This document shows, in pieces, positions 35,101 to 46,393 of a DNA stretch of 64,000 bases; the stretch's first letter is position 1, and each line of letters starts with the position of its first letter. A model generated the notes under the pieces. That model searched no databases and had not been told where the DNA came from. It saw only the letters and a program-made list of their open reading frames with translations. The stretch lies in assembly GCA_002081555.1 (NCBI GenBank), contig KV921122.1:4911-68910 (forward strand), written 5' to 3'. Both the position numbers and the translations under genes were made by a program. The stretch is from Protostelium mycophagum (lineage: Eukaryota; Evosea; Variosea; Protosteliida; Protosteliaceae).

Positions 35101-38100
35101 AATACTGTGAAAATGGTGTTCAGATTGTTGCGGCTTTGCCGCAATGTCATGGTGTTATGTGGCTCTGTCTAAATGTTGTGTCTGTGGCTCTGCCACAGTG
35201 AGGTTAAACGACTACATTTACATTGGTCTGCTGAACAACATGAGATTGTCCACGCGCTTTGAGAATTCCACCCTCAAATCTTCGAGAATGAAAATAAAAT
35301 CAAATAAAATCACCCATAATTCCTTGAGCCCAGACACATCAGGCAGGGGGCCTTGCAGACTATTACTGCTCAGATTTAAAAACTCCAGTAGGGGTAGATT
35401 AGACACGTTAGGCATCCTCCCTGAATACCATCAACACGGCCCACATTGATCTTTTGTACTCACCGACAAAATGGTTGCCGCTCAGATCCAAATAGATCCC
35501 TGCGGTAACCATGGTGATATTTCCCACGAAATTATTTCTGGCTAACGCTAGAGTGTCTAAGCCGGGGGTAAAAGGGTCCAGGCTCCCTGATAGTTGGTTG
35601 TCGCTGAGTATTAATCGCTTGAGGGAATGCATCTGGTATAGGGGTCTGGGTATGGCTCCATAGATCTCGTTGTGAGACAGATCCAGATCTATCAATTCGA
35701 TTTCGTTGATTCTTGATGGTATCTCCGCACGTATTTTATTTTGCGACAAATTGAGCAACTACAACGGTTCAGTCCAGAAATTTCCGAGAAATTTCGCGAT
35801 AACTCACCTTCAGATTCTTCATCTTTAAGAGAAAATCCAAGTTGGTGGATGTCAAGTTATTTTTGGAGAGAAAAAGTCTTCTCAATTGAAGCAAGCCTCC
35901 AAGTGAAGGAGGCAATTCACCACTGAACGTGTTGGCCGACAGATCTAGCACGGTCAAGTCGGACAGACGGTTGATTGTAGATGGAATAAATCCGAATAAA
36001 AGATTGTCTGACAGATTTAATTCCTTCAGCGACGGCATCCTGTGGTCGGTTAATGAAATGTTATTTGGGAAAATAAATCCGTACCTCTCTGCAGTAAAAT
36101 ATTGAAGAAGATATCCACTTAGAACGTTATGAGCGAGGCTGCAATCCTCCAATACATCATAAGGCCTGTCATTATATGACGGGATCTGTCAGCTGTCAGT
36201 CACTCGTCACTGTCTATCTCTCACCATCGCGTCGTTGAATTCGTTCAGGGATGCGTCGAGATGTACGACTGAGCTCGGCAGTTCTCCAAAGATTTTTCCT
36301 TGGAAATGATTGAAGGAAATATTGAGATCTGACAGATAGCGATGGTATTTGTGGGAAATATATTGGAGCTGGAATATCGCGCCTTCGAAGCAATTACTTG
36401 AAACGTCAAGCTGGAGATGTCAGATGGCGGAGCAGATGACAGGTCACCTTGGTGAGATTCTGCATTTGCCGGAGGAATTCCAGTGATCCAAACAGTCTGT
36501 TGGAGCTGACATCAAAATATGTCACCCTTGTCAATTTCCGCAGTAAAGGTATAACTCCAGTGAACTGATTATGGGATAGGGACAGCCTCACCACTGTACA
36601 CGTCATCACTCCACCCAGGTCTCAAAGAGACTTACGTGTGGGGATATTCATGGTGTTCAATATGCTTCCCGATAACTTGTTGTGATCTAAAAATAGATCT
36701 TCAAGTCGAGTATTGAGGAGGTTCGGAAGAACTCCAGTGATCTCATTGTGGCTCATCCTCATCACAGACAAGTTTCTCATCTTGCTGAGCCCCGAAAACT
36801 GTGATGACGTCATCACACGTCACATGCCGATTACACTCACCGTCCCGCTCAGAGAATTATAAGATAAATCGATGTATTCGAGATGAAGGAGCTGGAATAG
36901 TTGGAGGTGTTCTAAAGGACCTGTGAGGGAGCACCCCGACATGCTCAATCTTCTTAAAGTTGATGGCAGGTTGAATGCAGCGATTCCAAAGGTATTGCCG
37001 TCTAAATATAGCTCTCGCAACTGTGATGTTCAGTCATTCTACAACGATGTAGGGTCACCTTCAGATCAATCAAATTGAGAGGGATGTTACCGGACAAGAG
37101 GTTATGGGAGTAGTCTATTACGGTGATTGGACTTACGATTGAAGGAATTACAAAACTGCCCGTGAACAAATTGTCGCTCAAGACTGAAAATGTCATTTGA
37201 ATTTTCCACAAATTGTAGATTTACCGATCTTCGTCAAGGCTGGGATGTTTAATAGTGCTTGTGGTATCTGTAAATAATAAATATCTTCCCCATCTACAAC
37301 TCGTCACCTCTCCATACAGCATATTTTTGGATAGATTGATGGAGGATAGACGTTCCGCTATAACTTTTGTGACATCTAAACGTCCAGAAAGACGATTGGA
37401 TGACAGGTCTAAAAATTCAAGCTGGCGAAAATTCCACAAATATTCTGGTGTCTCCCCAGAAAACCAATTCTCACGCAGTGAGAGCTGTGAATTTTCAGTG
37501 AAATTTTCTGAATGAAGACTCACTCGTTGTAGTGCGGTGAATTTACGCATGTCAGGTAGCGGCCCCTCTAACATATTATTCCCCAAGTCGAGCTGAACGA
37601 TTCAATTTACGAAAATTATTAAAAAAATCATGACAAAAATTTCACCTCCCGCATACTTGTGCACATACTAATATCTGATGGGATTGTACCTCTTAACCCA
37701 GCAGAAGCCACACGAAATTCCCTCAAGTCTTTCAAGGCGAACATTGTCTCTGGCAGACTCGTCACGGAGGTGTATGACAGATCGACGGATACTAATGACG
37801 TGGCAGAGTTGATGGAGGAGGGAATCGGTCCTGGTTGGTTGTAGATACGAAATAAATAAAGGTGAAAATGGATTTTGTTTTTAAACGATTTTCCCGAAAC
37901 AGAATACGAAAATCATTTCTGCAAGAAAGACGTGGAGATTTCTATATTTAAAGAAATAACCTAACAATGAAAAATGAATACCTTCGACTTGAGTGCGCGA
38001 CAAATTGAGGGTAATTAATGACGTCATATTGTGAAATTCAAACAAAGGTCCGCGTATCCTGAAAAAATGGATCAGATTTATATTTAAAAATATTTATCCC

Positions 38101-38826
38101 TGCAGAAAAAAAATCCTCACAGATTTCCTGAGATATGGATGACTTTGATGTTGGGAAGTTGTGAAAAATCAGGCAACTTTTCCTCGAAAAACTTGTTGTT
38201 GTCCAAGAGCAGAATGGACAACTCTTTGAGCTCGATGAAGGGAGTGAGCGATCCATATACACCGGCCCCGCGCATGGAGAAAACGTTTAACCTCTTGAGC
38301 TCACCCAAATTTTCTGGGATCTGCTGGGTATGAGATGGACAATTTGTCATTTTTAAATGTGATTGTATTATTCATACCTGGGTGAAAAGTGGATTTTTGT
38401 CCATTAAAAAATATCGGAGAGAAGGTAATTCAGACACCATTTTTTCAGGAAGAGACCCACTGATTTGGTTATCGGACAGATTTAAAGAATCGAGGAATGG
38501 GAAATTCCATGCTGATGGATTAGAGGGCATCTGTCCCACCAAATTATTTGAACTCAACGATAATTCATAAACAGAACCTGTGTTTAATTAGGGAAGGAAA
38601 AAAGGAAGATCATACCATTTCGACATTTTACTCCATAAAATTTACAATAATCTTCTTCTGCGAGTGACCATCCGTTTTCCCAATATTGACCTGTGAGTTT
38701 AACTATGATGATGTGTCTTTAGGGAATACCTCCCAGAGAGCGATACAATATCTCCAATGCATGACGTTCTTGAATACTCCAAGCAAAGACTACGCCAAGA
38801 TAGAGTAACAGGATGAACCACCTCAT
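32132..38826 (-). CDS. LRR receptor-like kinase 1 (plant-type LRR ectodomain, TKL/TK-like kinase)
   Basis: ATG at 38826 starts a signal peptide, MRWFILLLYLGVVFAWS. Then some 20 short exons from 38.6 to 34.8 kb carry leucine-rich repeats of the plant consensus (LNLSDNQISGSLP; LDLSANTFSGELPPSLGG; LDLSHNEIYGAIP), followed by a Cys-containing cap (MSDNPFECPVTWQTW). A transmembrane helix, LLLLLIVMFFLYRREAKR, leads to a juxtamembrane VDFSKINLGEAKNSIV and a kinase: GSGAYG-type loop, VAVKQ, HRDLAVRN, VTDFGLSR, GPIKWMAPE, a C-lobe ending EERPSFQDICDII, and the stop at 32132-32134. HRDLAVRN and WMAPE are tyrosine-kinase/TKL features. The gene is interrupted by a 100-N gap flanked by an exact 358-bp duplication, an assembly artefact; otherwise it looks intact. 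It is paralogous to the gene at 56.3-62.7 kb. Confidence 0.88.
32714..33071 (-). repeat. Left copy of an exact 358-bp duplication at the gap
   Basis: Identical to 33172-33529. The paralogous gene on the plus strand has this stretch once, so the second copy is best explained by two contig ends that overlap but were not merged. Confidence 0.92.
33072..33171. other. Assembly gap, exactly 100 N
   Basis: A run of 100 undetermined bases, the conventional size for a gap of unknown length, lying in the kinase part of LRR receptor kinase 1. Confidence 0.99.
33172..33529 (-). repeat. Right copy of the exact 358-bp duplication
   Basis: Repeats 32714-33071. Reading 33071 straight on to 33530 restores the structure seen in the paralogous gene. 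Confidence 0.92.
37038..37051 (+). repeat. Intronic 14-mer TCTACAACGATGTA, copy 5
   Basis: Exact copy in an LRR-region intron of the minus-strand receptor kinase 1, close to the 5' splice site. Confidence 0.85.
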
Positions 38827-39010
38827 ACTCTATCATCCACAAGATCAAAGAGAGCAGCGGAATAACCCGTAGAATTGCTTTGTCTGGAGTGACAGGAACA
38901 ATGTTCAAATCACGTTAAGTTAACGTGCTCTACCGTGAAACGTAATCGAATTCTCCTTTTCCCTTCGCCTTCTCCGCCTTTCTGCATAAAATAAAAACAA
39001 AGAGGTCGCG

Positions 39011-41433
39011 TCACGAATTTATTTCTGGAGTCTGCAGTCCTTCTGAAGAGATCCTGATGTGGTCGATCTTCGCTTGATGTCTTAACACTTCACAGTACAG
39101 ATCGAGGTAATCTGAATGGCTCATGCTCCCTTCTTCCTTCTCCACCAAGAACTTGAGCATGTCGACACCCTGCAAGAGGGTCAGAAATCTTATAGAAGCA
39201 TGATCTGCAACCGTTTGCTTCAGCTTGAGGATCTCAGCGCGAGGCTCTTCCCTTTTGCCCACGATTTGAAGGATGTCTAAAATCGACTTTTTCATGTCAG
39301 AAGCCGGATCATCTGCTGGCACCAATAATTGGCACAGCGCGACAAGCGCTTTCCTGTATTTCTATCATAAAATGTCCTTGTACAACAGTGAAATTTCGGT
39401 GAAATTTCACCGGAATAATTCGGAGTCTTGGTGCTTGTGTTCACTCTCTAAATAGGAACAGAGGATCTGCACAATTGCTACTGCCGCGCCATCTGTAAGT
39501 GTTTCCCGCGCCTGAAGCAGGGGCGGCTCTCCGTAGATTTCTGCGGTAGTTATGGTGACCTTCAAGTCCTCCCGCAGTAAGGATTGCGATTGCCGTGTGA
39601 TGTAGATGAGGCAGTCAGAAAAGGAGTGTGTGAAGGGTTGGGCTTCTACAATTTGGGTTTCTGTCAATAGGACTTTGAAAATGCTTAAGAAAGGGGAGAG
39701 CACCGGCCATTTTTTTGAAACTAAATGTTTCATTCAAATGGAATTATTCATTATAACTATTCAGAAATTTCACTGAAATCTCACCTGAAATATCGGGGAG
39801 CACGATTTGGTTGTAGTTGGGGTTGTGGTTTGTTATGTACATCAATAATAAAATCGGTGGAATGCTTCGCGTCCTTATGACTTCTTTTGGCGGTTCAACC
39901 GTCTACAACGAGTCAGCCATAAGTCGCATCATGTCGACGGTAATAACCGCATAGTGGGCACTACTTTATGCGACAATCTTGTCAGTAAACATCACATGAC
40001 AAAGATCAAAGTGTATTTTATCCAAAACAAATCACACTTGGGCCAACTCTGGTGAAAAATTGAATTAATAAATTCACCTGTCCCAAACTGCTTCCGGATC
40101 CGCTGATGAAGTTGATGAGGCTGCTGTAAAAGGAAACCGGCTTCGGCGGCTCCACCACCTTCTCTTTCAATAACCTTGATATGTCATTCTACAACCCTAA
40201 TTACAACGAGTCATAAAATAATCCAGAAGATTTGCGACTCACTCGACCCGCTCCTCTTCGAGTCTCAATTCGATGATACCAACGAGGGTCTTGATGACGT
40301 CATGATTCGTCATCATGTGTTCGTAAGAATTAGTACTGGCCACTATTGGTTTCCTATTATCCTCTGTGGACTTTTGGACCTTCACTGTTCTGTACAAAAT
40401 TGCAGATAAAATGCCCAAGAAATCCGCGCCACAGAATTCCAGTGATTTTTCCGACTTCAACAAGTAGACGAAAGTGTCGACAAAAGATATCTGTCTCGTT
40501 GTAGTGATGTCTACAACTGAATGATGTCACCTCTGACATGTATTCTATGAACGGGTTGCTTCCCAGGCTGTCATGAGTCACGACCATCACCAACAGTAAT
40601 CTCATACATGGTGCCACAAGACACTCTGCACTATTTTAATTTTGAATTTCTATTGTTGGCGGGAAACATCTTCTTACCTCCCTCGATGTTCATTATGGTT
40701 CGGATGACTCTGAGAAGATTCTTGAAGGCTTCTATCTTGTGTGTACCAGAGGCTAAAAGTTCTGAAGGGTCGTAAGAGGGGTATACTGCTCTTCTGATCA
40801 ATGCCGCTTTGATCAACACACATAACATCTGCGAGGATTAATACATGTGAATGAATAAGGGGACGTCGTGATGTCATTTCACCTCTATGGCATGTGATGT
40901 CGCGATGTTATGATTTGGATCCTCTAAACGTTCGATGCATCTTGCAAAGAGAATATTGAGACGATCCTAGCAAGTACATCAGATCATTCATTTCAGCTGA
41001 AATCAACTGCGGCCTTACCTTCTTGACAAGAAGTTCTCCTTCGCTCTTATCAGTTAAATAGTCATGCATGAATTTGTGATTCGGTCTCAGTAGAAAGAAG
41101 TCTTCCCAATCACTGTTTGAGACTACTTTTATCAGAGTCTTATCTCCAGATCATCAACTCTCAAAAATCATTACATTTATCGCCATCTTCGAGAAGAGCC
41201 TCTAAATGAGCCAAAAATTTTGGTTTGAAATTTCCACCAGTGCTCACTCTTAAAATAGTTCGTTGAGTTTGATTCTTTCCCTCTGTCTCATTCAGTAAGG
41301 TGGTTCTGATTATTTAATACCAATACAGACCAATCCCATCAGCAGTCAATGGATCAGTGTATTCGTGTTGTCGCGATAATCGATCTGTCCATATTGAAAA
41401 TAAAGAAGGTACGTGATTATCTTGTGGGTCCAT
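39011..41433 (-). CDS. ARMH3: ARMH3 (armadillo-like helical domain protein 3) homologue
   Basis: ATG at 41433 (MDPQDNHVPSLFSIWTDRL), stop at 39011-39013 after GLQTPEINS. The N-terminal third matches the ARMH3/C10orf76 pattern: SDWEDFFLLRPNHKFMHDYL, KKDRLNILFARCIERLEDPN, then MLCVLIKAALIRRAV (compare WEELFLMKVNLEYL.., INCLFQHCIQALGEEHP, LQTLCALIRG), and later CMRLLLVMVVTHDSLGSNPF followed by IEYMSE. The rest is all-helical, as expected for an armadillo-like fold. In animals ARMH3 is a Golgi protein that binds PI4KB and acts with GBF1. About ten exons, with introns carrying CTACAACGA and paired GAAATTTC words. The first intron is taken as 48 nt (GTCTGT..GAGACAG), which keeps phase. Confidence 0.72.
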
Positions 41434-41516
41434 CGCAAAAATGAGAAGCTGCTCGCGAAAAAAATCTCGTTTCACGAAACACCGCGCTTTCCGAAATTCA
41501 AATTTCAAATCGTGTG

Positions 41517-42957
41517 TTATGGCGGTCCTTTATTTGAGAACTCTTGATGGCAGTATTGACAAGGTAAAGAGGTGCCAAATGTACACTTCTGGCATCTCTC
41601 GCAATGCCACTCCCTTCTCTGTCGGCAACCTCCACATTCCACACAATGCCAGAACATCGATGAAGTCACCACCTCATTCCAGCAGAAGCTAAAATAATAA
41701 AAATTGTTACATCTACACTTGGCCTATATGATGTCAGAAACCGTGTCACTCTATTTACGCCCGGTGTGCCCATGTTCTTGGCATGGAAATTCGCTTTTGC
41801 CGGAAAACCGGTGGGATGCATCGAGTCACAGTTTTAACCGTGAGTTTTCACGGTAAGATAGAGCGCTATCTCCATTCTAATTTTGGGTGCGAAAGTTGAG
41901 GACACTTGCTTTTTTGGGAAATATGGCGAATCGTCTCATTTTTTTAAAACAAAAAGTGCTACACCACACCAAACCACAGAAGGGGCATATGATGTCTCAA
42001 GATAAGATCGAGATATCTCACCTCTGTCAATAAGGCCGTAAAGGGGACAGTCTCTTTACAACAGTTGAATCTGAAGAACGATCCCGGCAGATTCGTAATT
42101 TGTTCCAACAGTTCACCATTCGAACACGACCTTTTGGCACATGATCCGAGGGTTCTTTGCTCTATCTACAACGCTTCAGTTCGGTTTTCCCGCCTTTTTT
42201 CACTCACATTCACATCTCTCTTATCGATTGGTGGCCCTTCAAACTGGCCGACTTGATCCTTTTTGCTGGCAAAAGTGTCTTCATAAAAATCGGAGAAAAT
42301 TCCTTGAGGGGGGCTCGTGGGGTGCAGCTGGGCGGGATATATCTGTACACGTTCAGGAGGTTGGTGTGGTGTCATTTTTAGTTTCAGAAGATGCAAAATG
42401 TCTTTCATGCATACGAGAATGTGAAATCAACTTCTTTTCGTATAGATGTGTTATTTGACTTGAATCATTGATACAGATAAGTATAGTGCCATTATGTGAT
42501 GCTGGATCTGCGGCTGCATACCATACATATCTCTTATCCATATGACCAACGTGATTTTCGCAGTCATCAACCCTGAATCTATTCTGGCAGAGCCATTGCA
42601 CATCTGCACTTGCCATCATTGGTACACTATGCAAAGACATCGAGATCATGTGAATGTGGCTTTACCACGTGAGAGATTGTGGACGCCTTGTCCATGCCGC
42701 GGACTTCTGCACTACAAAGACGCACGTTACTCTGCTGCTGTTGCTGCTGCTGTTGCTGCAGTCCCCTGGCGGCAAGTGTCCCCAGCCTTGGTGAAGTGAC
42801 GAATAGTTTGGAGAGTATTGATTGATTGAGAACCCCTGGCTCAAAGTGAATGGTGTGCATCTGAAGCGCGGCAAAGGCCCCGCCCGTAAAATCTTGATCT
42901 GTGGAAGTGAGATGTCATCACTACCACTGTGACAGGTGTCTTCGCTCCGGTCTCCAT
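41517..42957 (-). CDS. Uncharacterised protein with polyglutamine tract and Cys-rich C-terminus
   Basis: ATG at 42957 (METGAKTPVT), intron, then DFTGGAFAALQMHTIHFEPG and SILSKLFVTSPRLGTLAARG followed by nine glutamines encoded by mixed CAG/CAA. Later exons include MDKRYVWYAAADPASHNGTI, IFSDFYEDTFASKKDQVGQF and ELLEQITNLPGSFFRF. The last exon is a zinc-binding-like array, FWHCVECGGCRQRREWHCE, RCQKC, LPCQYC, with the stop at 41517-41519. The Cys/His spacing suggests two or three zinc sites, but I cannot assign a family. It lies 84 bp upstream of the ARMH3 homologue on the same strand, and its start is ~70 bp from the end of the next gene. Confidence 0.55.
42732..42761 (-). repeat. CAG/CAA trinucleotide run encoding polyGln
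   Basis: An interrupted trinucleotide repeat within the coding exon of the polyQ protein. On the minus strand it reads as about nine Gln codons with CAA interruptions. Confidence 0.9.
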
Positions 42958-43027
42958 GACAAAGATATTATATGGGTGTGACGGGAATTTTGACAGGTAA
43001 AATCACTTATTTTGGCATGTGTTAATG

Positions 43028-43880
43028 TTAAGTGAACTTACCGGTTGCGGACGGAGCGGCTTCTTGTGAAGTGTCAACAGCCCGAGGGACTCTGTTCACT
43101 TCTACGGTGAGCAAGCTGCTGCCATCGCTTACGACATGGAATAAGAAGCCTTTTGTACCGTCAAAAAGAGTAGAGGATGGGTTGTACACACCCGTGATGA
43201 TTGCGAATGGAATGTCGACACGCTTTGATGTGGAAGTGTACCGCACTTCCCAGCTAAACAGCTGATTGGAGTAATTAATGTAAAATCTGATGTCTGTATC
43301 TGAACAATCTCTCCTCCAATTACCGACCTTGAAGGGTTAGGTCATGCGACAGTGATCTCATTAAAGGTGAGAGATGATTGTGTGGGTTGTGTACCGTATC
43401 ATCGGAGGATTTACCTGGATCATGATCGCCGGAATGGCCAAGGTGTCTGCCTGCACAACTCGATCTGGAGTATTGACCTATGTTATACATTCAATAAAAT
43501 GTCTGAATACCTTTTGGCTTAGATCATTTGACAAAACTTCATGATATGATCAGTCAACTCACTTTGTCGGACTCCATTGACATTTGGAGCGACATCTTCA
43601 CATTGTTGGGGACAGGCTCTTTCTTTCCTTCTGCGTCTGTTGGATGTTTTGTCTTCATGTGGATTCTTAGTGCACCCTCGGAGCCGTACGCCTTGCCACA
43701 GCCAGGAACATCACACTGATGGTCTCTTCTGATCTCGTTTTTGCGTCTTCGTCTTCTCTTCTCTCTCGAGGCGGCAGGTGATCCGGGTTCTTCGCCTTCG
43801 CGGTCATCATTATGTCCATCTTCTTCGTCAATCTTCCTCTTCGCGTTAGGGTTCTCATTCCCTCCGCTGTCTTTACTCAT
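43028..43880 (-). CDS. C2H2 zinc-finger protein with a long C-terminal region
   Basis: ATG at 43880 (MSKDSGGNENPNAKRKIDEE) opens an acidic/basic low-complexity stretch with REKRRRRRKNEIRRD, followed by one classical C2H2 finger, CDVPGCGKAYGSEGALRIHM then KTKH. After introns come a hydrophobic stretch (TPDRVVQADTLAIPAIMIQ) and a beta-rich segment (FSWEVRYTSTSKRVDIPFAI; TKGFLFHVVSDGSSLLTVEV), with an in-frame stop at 43028. The frame stays open upstream to an ATG at 44039, so the N-terminus could be about 53 residues longer. A single finger next to a basic patch suggests a nuclear nucleic-acid-binding protein. A GTAAGT near the end could be a donor to a further exon, but the read-through stop is simpler. 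Confidence 0.6.
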
Positions 43881-44520
43881 GTTGAGTATATGAATGAAAG
43901 CGATCTTGTCGCCCGTTTGAACTTTCTTGGGAAGCGATGGTCTGTTTGCGTGACAGGAGATATAAAACTTTCCAACTTTTCGGTTGGCAAAACCACGGTG
44001 GTAGCGTTGAAAGTCTTTGTGGACAGAAGCATCAGTCAAAAACGAGGCCTTCCTTTTCGAAAGGGCAATTCATTCTCCAAAGGTCATCTTGGTTTTTGTG
44101 GGTTTTTTTTTACAAAGGAAAGACTTTGCACAGAAATATCTTTTGAAACCATTTAATAGGTTTTATTTTTGTGCAGATGTCAGTGATGCAGAACCTAGCA
44201 ACTTACCTTCCTGCTGCTTTACGGGTGGGTGTCACACTCCCGCGAAGCTGACGTGTCGTTTTAGCAGGTCCACATTATTATTAGGTGGCTGAGGTCCAGA
44301 AGCACATGTGCTAATTTCAACAAAGGCGCACTAAGCCAAATCCGCAGCGAAAGGTCTGTCATCGCCGTCATGGTGACTATTTAGGCAGGTGTAGAGGGGG
44401 GAAAACCTCCCAACGAAGCCCTCGGGACGTTTTAAACTTCCGACTCCTTAGGTGGTCATTGTAGTACGGAGCTATTACGTATATCGTTTGACTTTTCCTC
44501 CTCCAAACAACGTCATCAAC
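43881..44520. other. Divergent intergenic region, possible extra exon
   Basis: 640 bp between divergent starts. It holds the possible N-terminal extension of the C2H2 gene (to 44039) and a minus-strand open piece near 44.2-44.3 kb (PQPPNNNVDLLKRHVSFAG) that could belong to an upstream exon. Neither is proven. Confidence 0.35.
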
Positions 44521-46034
44521 ATGTTTTTGGTGGACTTTGTCAGGGATCACTATATCATATCTTCGTCCATTTTGGGCTTGACCACCATATATTTGGTTGC
44601 GCTGTGGTTTCCAAACATTATACACAAGAGGAGGCCACCTCTTAAATTCCCCATCCGACACAGCAGTCACAGAGGAGGAGGAGGTAAAACAGATATCGTG
44701 ACGAAACATTTTACTATCATAGTGGAAGACATACTTCGATGAATCAAAATGAATCGAAACAGGAGAGAATCCAGAAAACACCCTATTGGCTTTTGAACAC
44801 GCCTTAGAAAAGGGAAGAACAGATCTCTTAGAATTGGACGTCCATCTGACCAAAGATGGTCAAGTCGTGGTGTTACATGTGAGTCCTTAAAATATTTTCC
44901 TTGAAACCTTACGTTTCCAATCATCGAAATCGTGCATTCCATCATGTTTGCCAAGAAAATTTCTGCGGACTTTCTCCATATGACAATAATGATGAAACAT
45001 TACAGGACGCAAATCTAAAGAGAATCTCGGGACAAAATATTGCCGTCTCCACAATGAATTATGACGAATTACCACTTGTACACGGCAAAGAACCCATCCC
45101 AACACTCAGACAGGTCTATTTTTAGAATTTTACACGAACATCCCTTTCAATTTAATGTCGAAAAACTTAGCAAAAAAGGTATTCGAGGCGTTCCCACGCA
45201 CTGCAATCAATCTGGACATTAAAGCACCCGATGTAGAATTATTGGAAAAGACTTACAATTTAATTGTGGAGTTTGACAGACGTGAACTGATGATCTGGGG
45301 CTCAGGGTTCACCACTTCTGAGTTTGAAGAGAGAGTCTGGAACAAAGGTGAATCGAAAATTTCCGAAGTTTGAAAGATTCCATTTCGCACAAAAAAAAGA
45401 AATTTTATCTTCAATTTTTCTGACTGATTGTAGATCCCACTATACCCAGATATTTCACGTTCAGAAGAGTCGCTTGGCTGTACATCACCCATTGGTTCTT
45501 CGCCTTACCTTTCCTCCACATTCATGAACACGCATTAGAGGTGATGAAATTCCCCAAAAAGCTTTTCAACCCGTCATCTTACCGCACCAGATCCCGCTTC
45601 TTACCGAGCAACTGTTACGTTACCCTTTTCCAAACGCCAGTCCTCGCCGCATCAGATGGACGGTCTGGCTTTTCAGAAAGCTTTTATTGTCACCCTCTTT
45701 ATTCTCTCACTTGAGGAAGAGAGGAGTGTCGGTCATTCTGTGGACACCTAATAACTTTGAAGAATTTAGAATTGCAAAAGAGGCGGGAGCTGATGGGGTG
45801 AGTGGAGGTGGATATTCGTGTTGTCTTTGTGAATACAGAGGATCCTCTGGTGTCTGTTCTTGCTGCTTGTTCAAAGACAGAAGCATCTCAACAGCCGAGT
45901 CACGTATTTTGATGGCTCTCACTGCACTACTGAAGATGACACTTTGACAATTTCATTCACGTTGATTAATAACACTCCAGATCATGACCGACTATCCTGT
46001 TCTGTTGAGGCAGTGGCTGGACAAGCAAGATTGA
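44521..46034 (+). CDS. Glycerophosphodiester phosphodiesterase, membrane-anchored
   Basis: Hydrolyses glycerophosphodiesters or lysophospholipids to glycerol-3-phosphate or lysophosphatidic acid. ATG at 44521; the N-terminal helix [19 protein letters not shown] is the single membrane anchor, as in GDPD1/GDE-type enzymes. The GDPD catalytic signature is complete: SHRGG, then after an intron [36 protein letters not shown] and D. TIM-barrel strands follow ([42 protein letters not shown]), and the last exon [17 protein letters not shown] ends at 46032-46034. About seven exons; strong identification. The 5S rRNA gene begins 38 bp after its stop on the same strand. Confidence 0.9.
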
Positions 46035-46072
46035 ATGTTGATTTGTACAAAATAAAAATTTCAATTTTTCGG

Positions 46073-46186
46073 GTTCGTTCATATCGACACAGTCTACCGC
46101 ATCCCTTGCCGCACTGCGAAGTCAAGCGTGTCTGAGCGAGGCCAGTACTAAGGTGGGAGACCACTTGGGAAGCCCTCGTGACGAAC
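46073..46186 (+). rRNA. 5S ribosomal RNA, solitary copy
   Basis: The 3' half carries the 5S internal promoter/loop E-helix IV landmarks: GAAGTCAAGC (loop A/box A region), then CCAGTACTAAGGTGGGAGAC followed by CACTTGGGAAGCCC. The ends pair as a 7-bp helix I (GTTCGTT with GACGAAC). Length is about 114 nt, close to the usual 117-120. Five T residues follow within 3 nt (46189-46193), a Pol III terminator. No second copy or tandem array is visible in the window. Confidence 0.85.
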
Positions 46187-46194
46187 TCTTTTTA
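46187..46194 (+). terminator. Pol III T-run terminator
   Basis: TCTTTTTA directly after the 5S rRNA, matching the simple T5 terminator of RNA polymerase III. Confidence 0.75.
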
Positions 46195-46393
46195 TTGCTG
46201 CTGGTTCTATTTCGAAAATTGATCTCTGAGAGCAGACAAAGCACACCAGAGTCCAGCGTTTGGAAGCATAGCCAGTGACCAACACGAACAGGCTAAACAC
46301 GTACAATCATCTACTCGTCAAGACGGATAAAATGCAGCTTTAAAAGGGTTTCGATTCATCTTTATACATGTGGACTTGGGTCCAAACGGATAT

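Noticed and set aside
43812-44156. 114-codon plus-strand frame
   Set aside because: Overlaps the start of the C2H2 gene on the other strand; composition and lack of domain suggest a chance frame.
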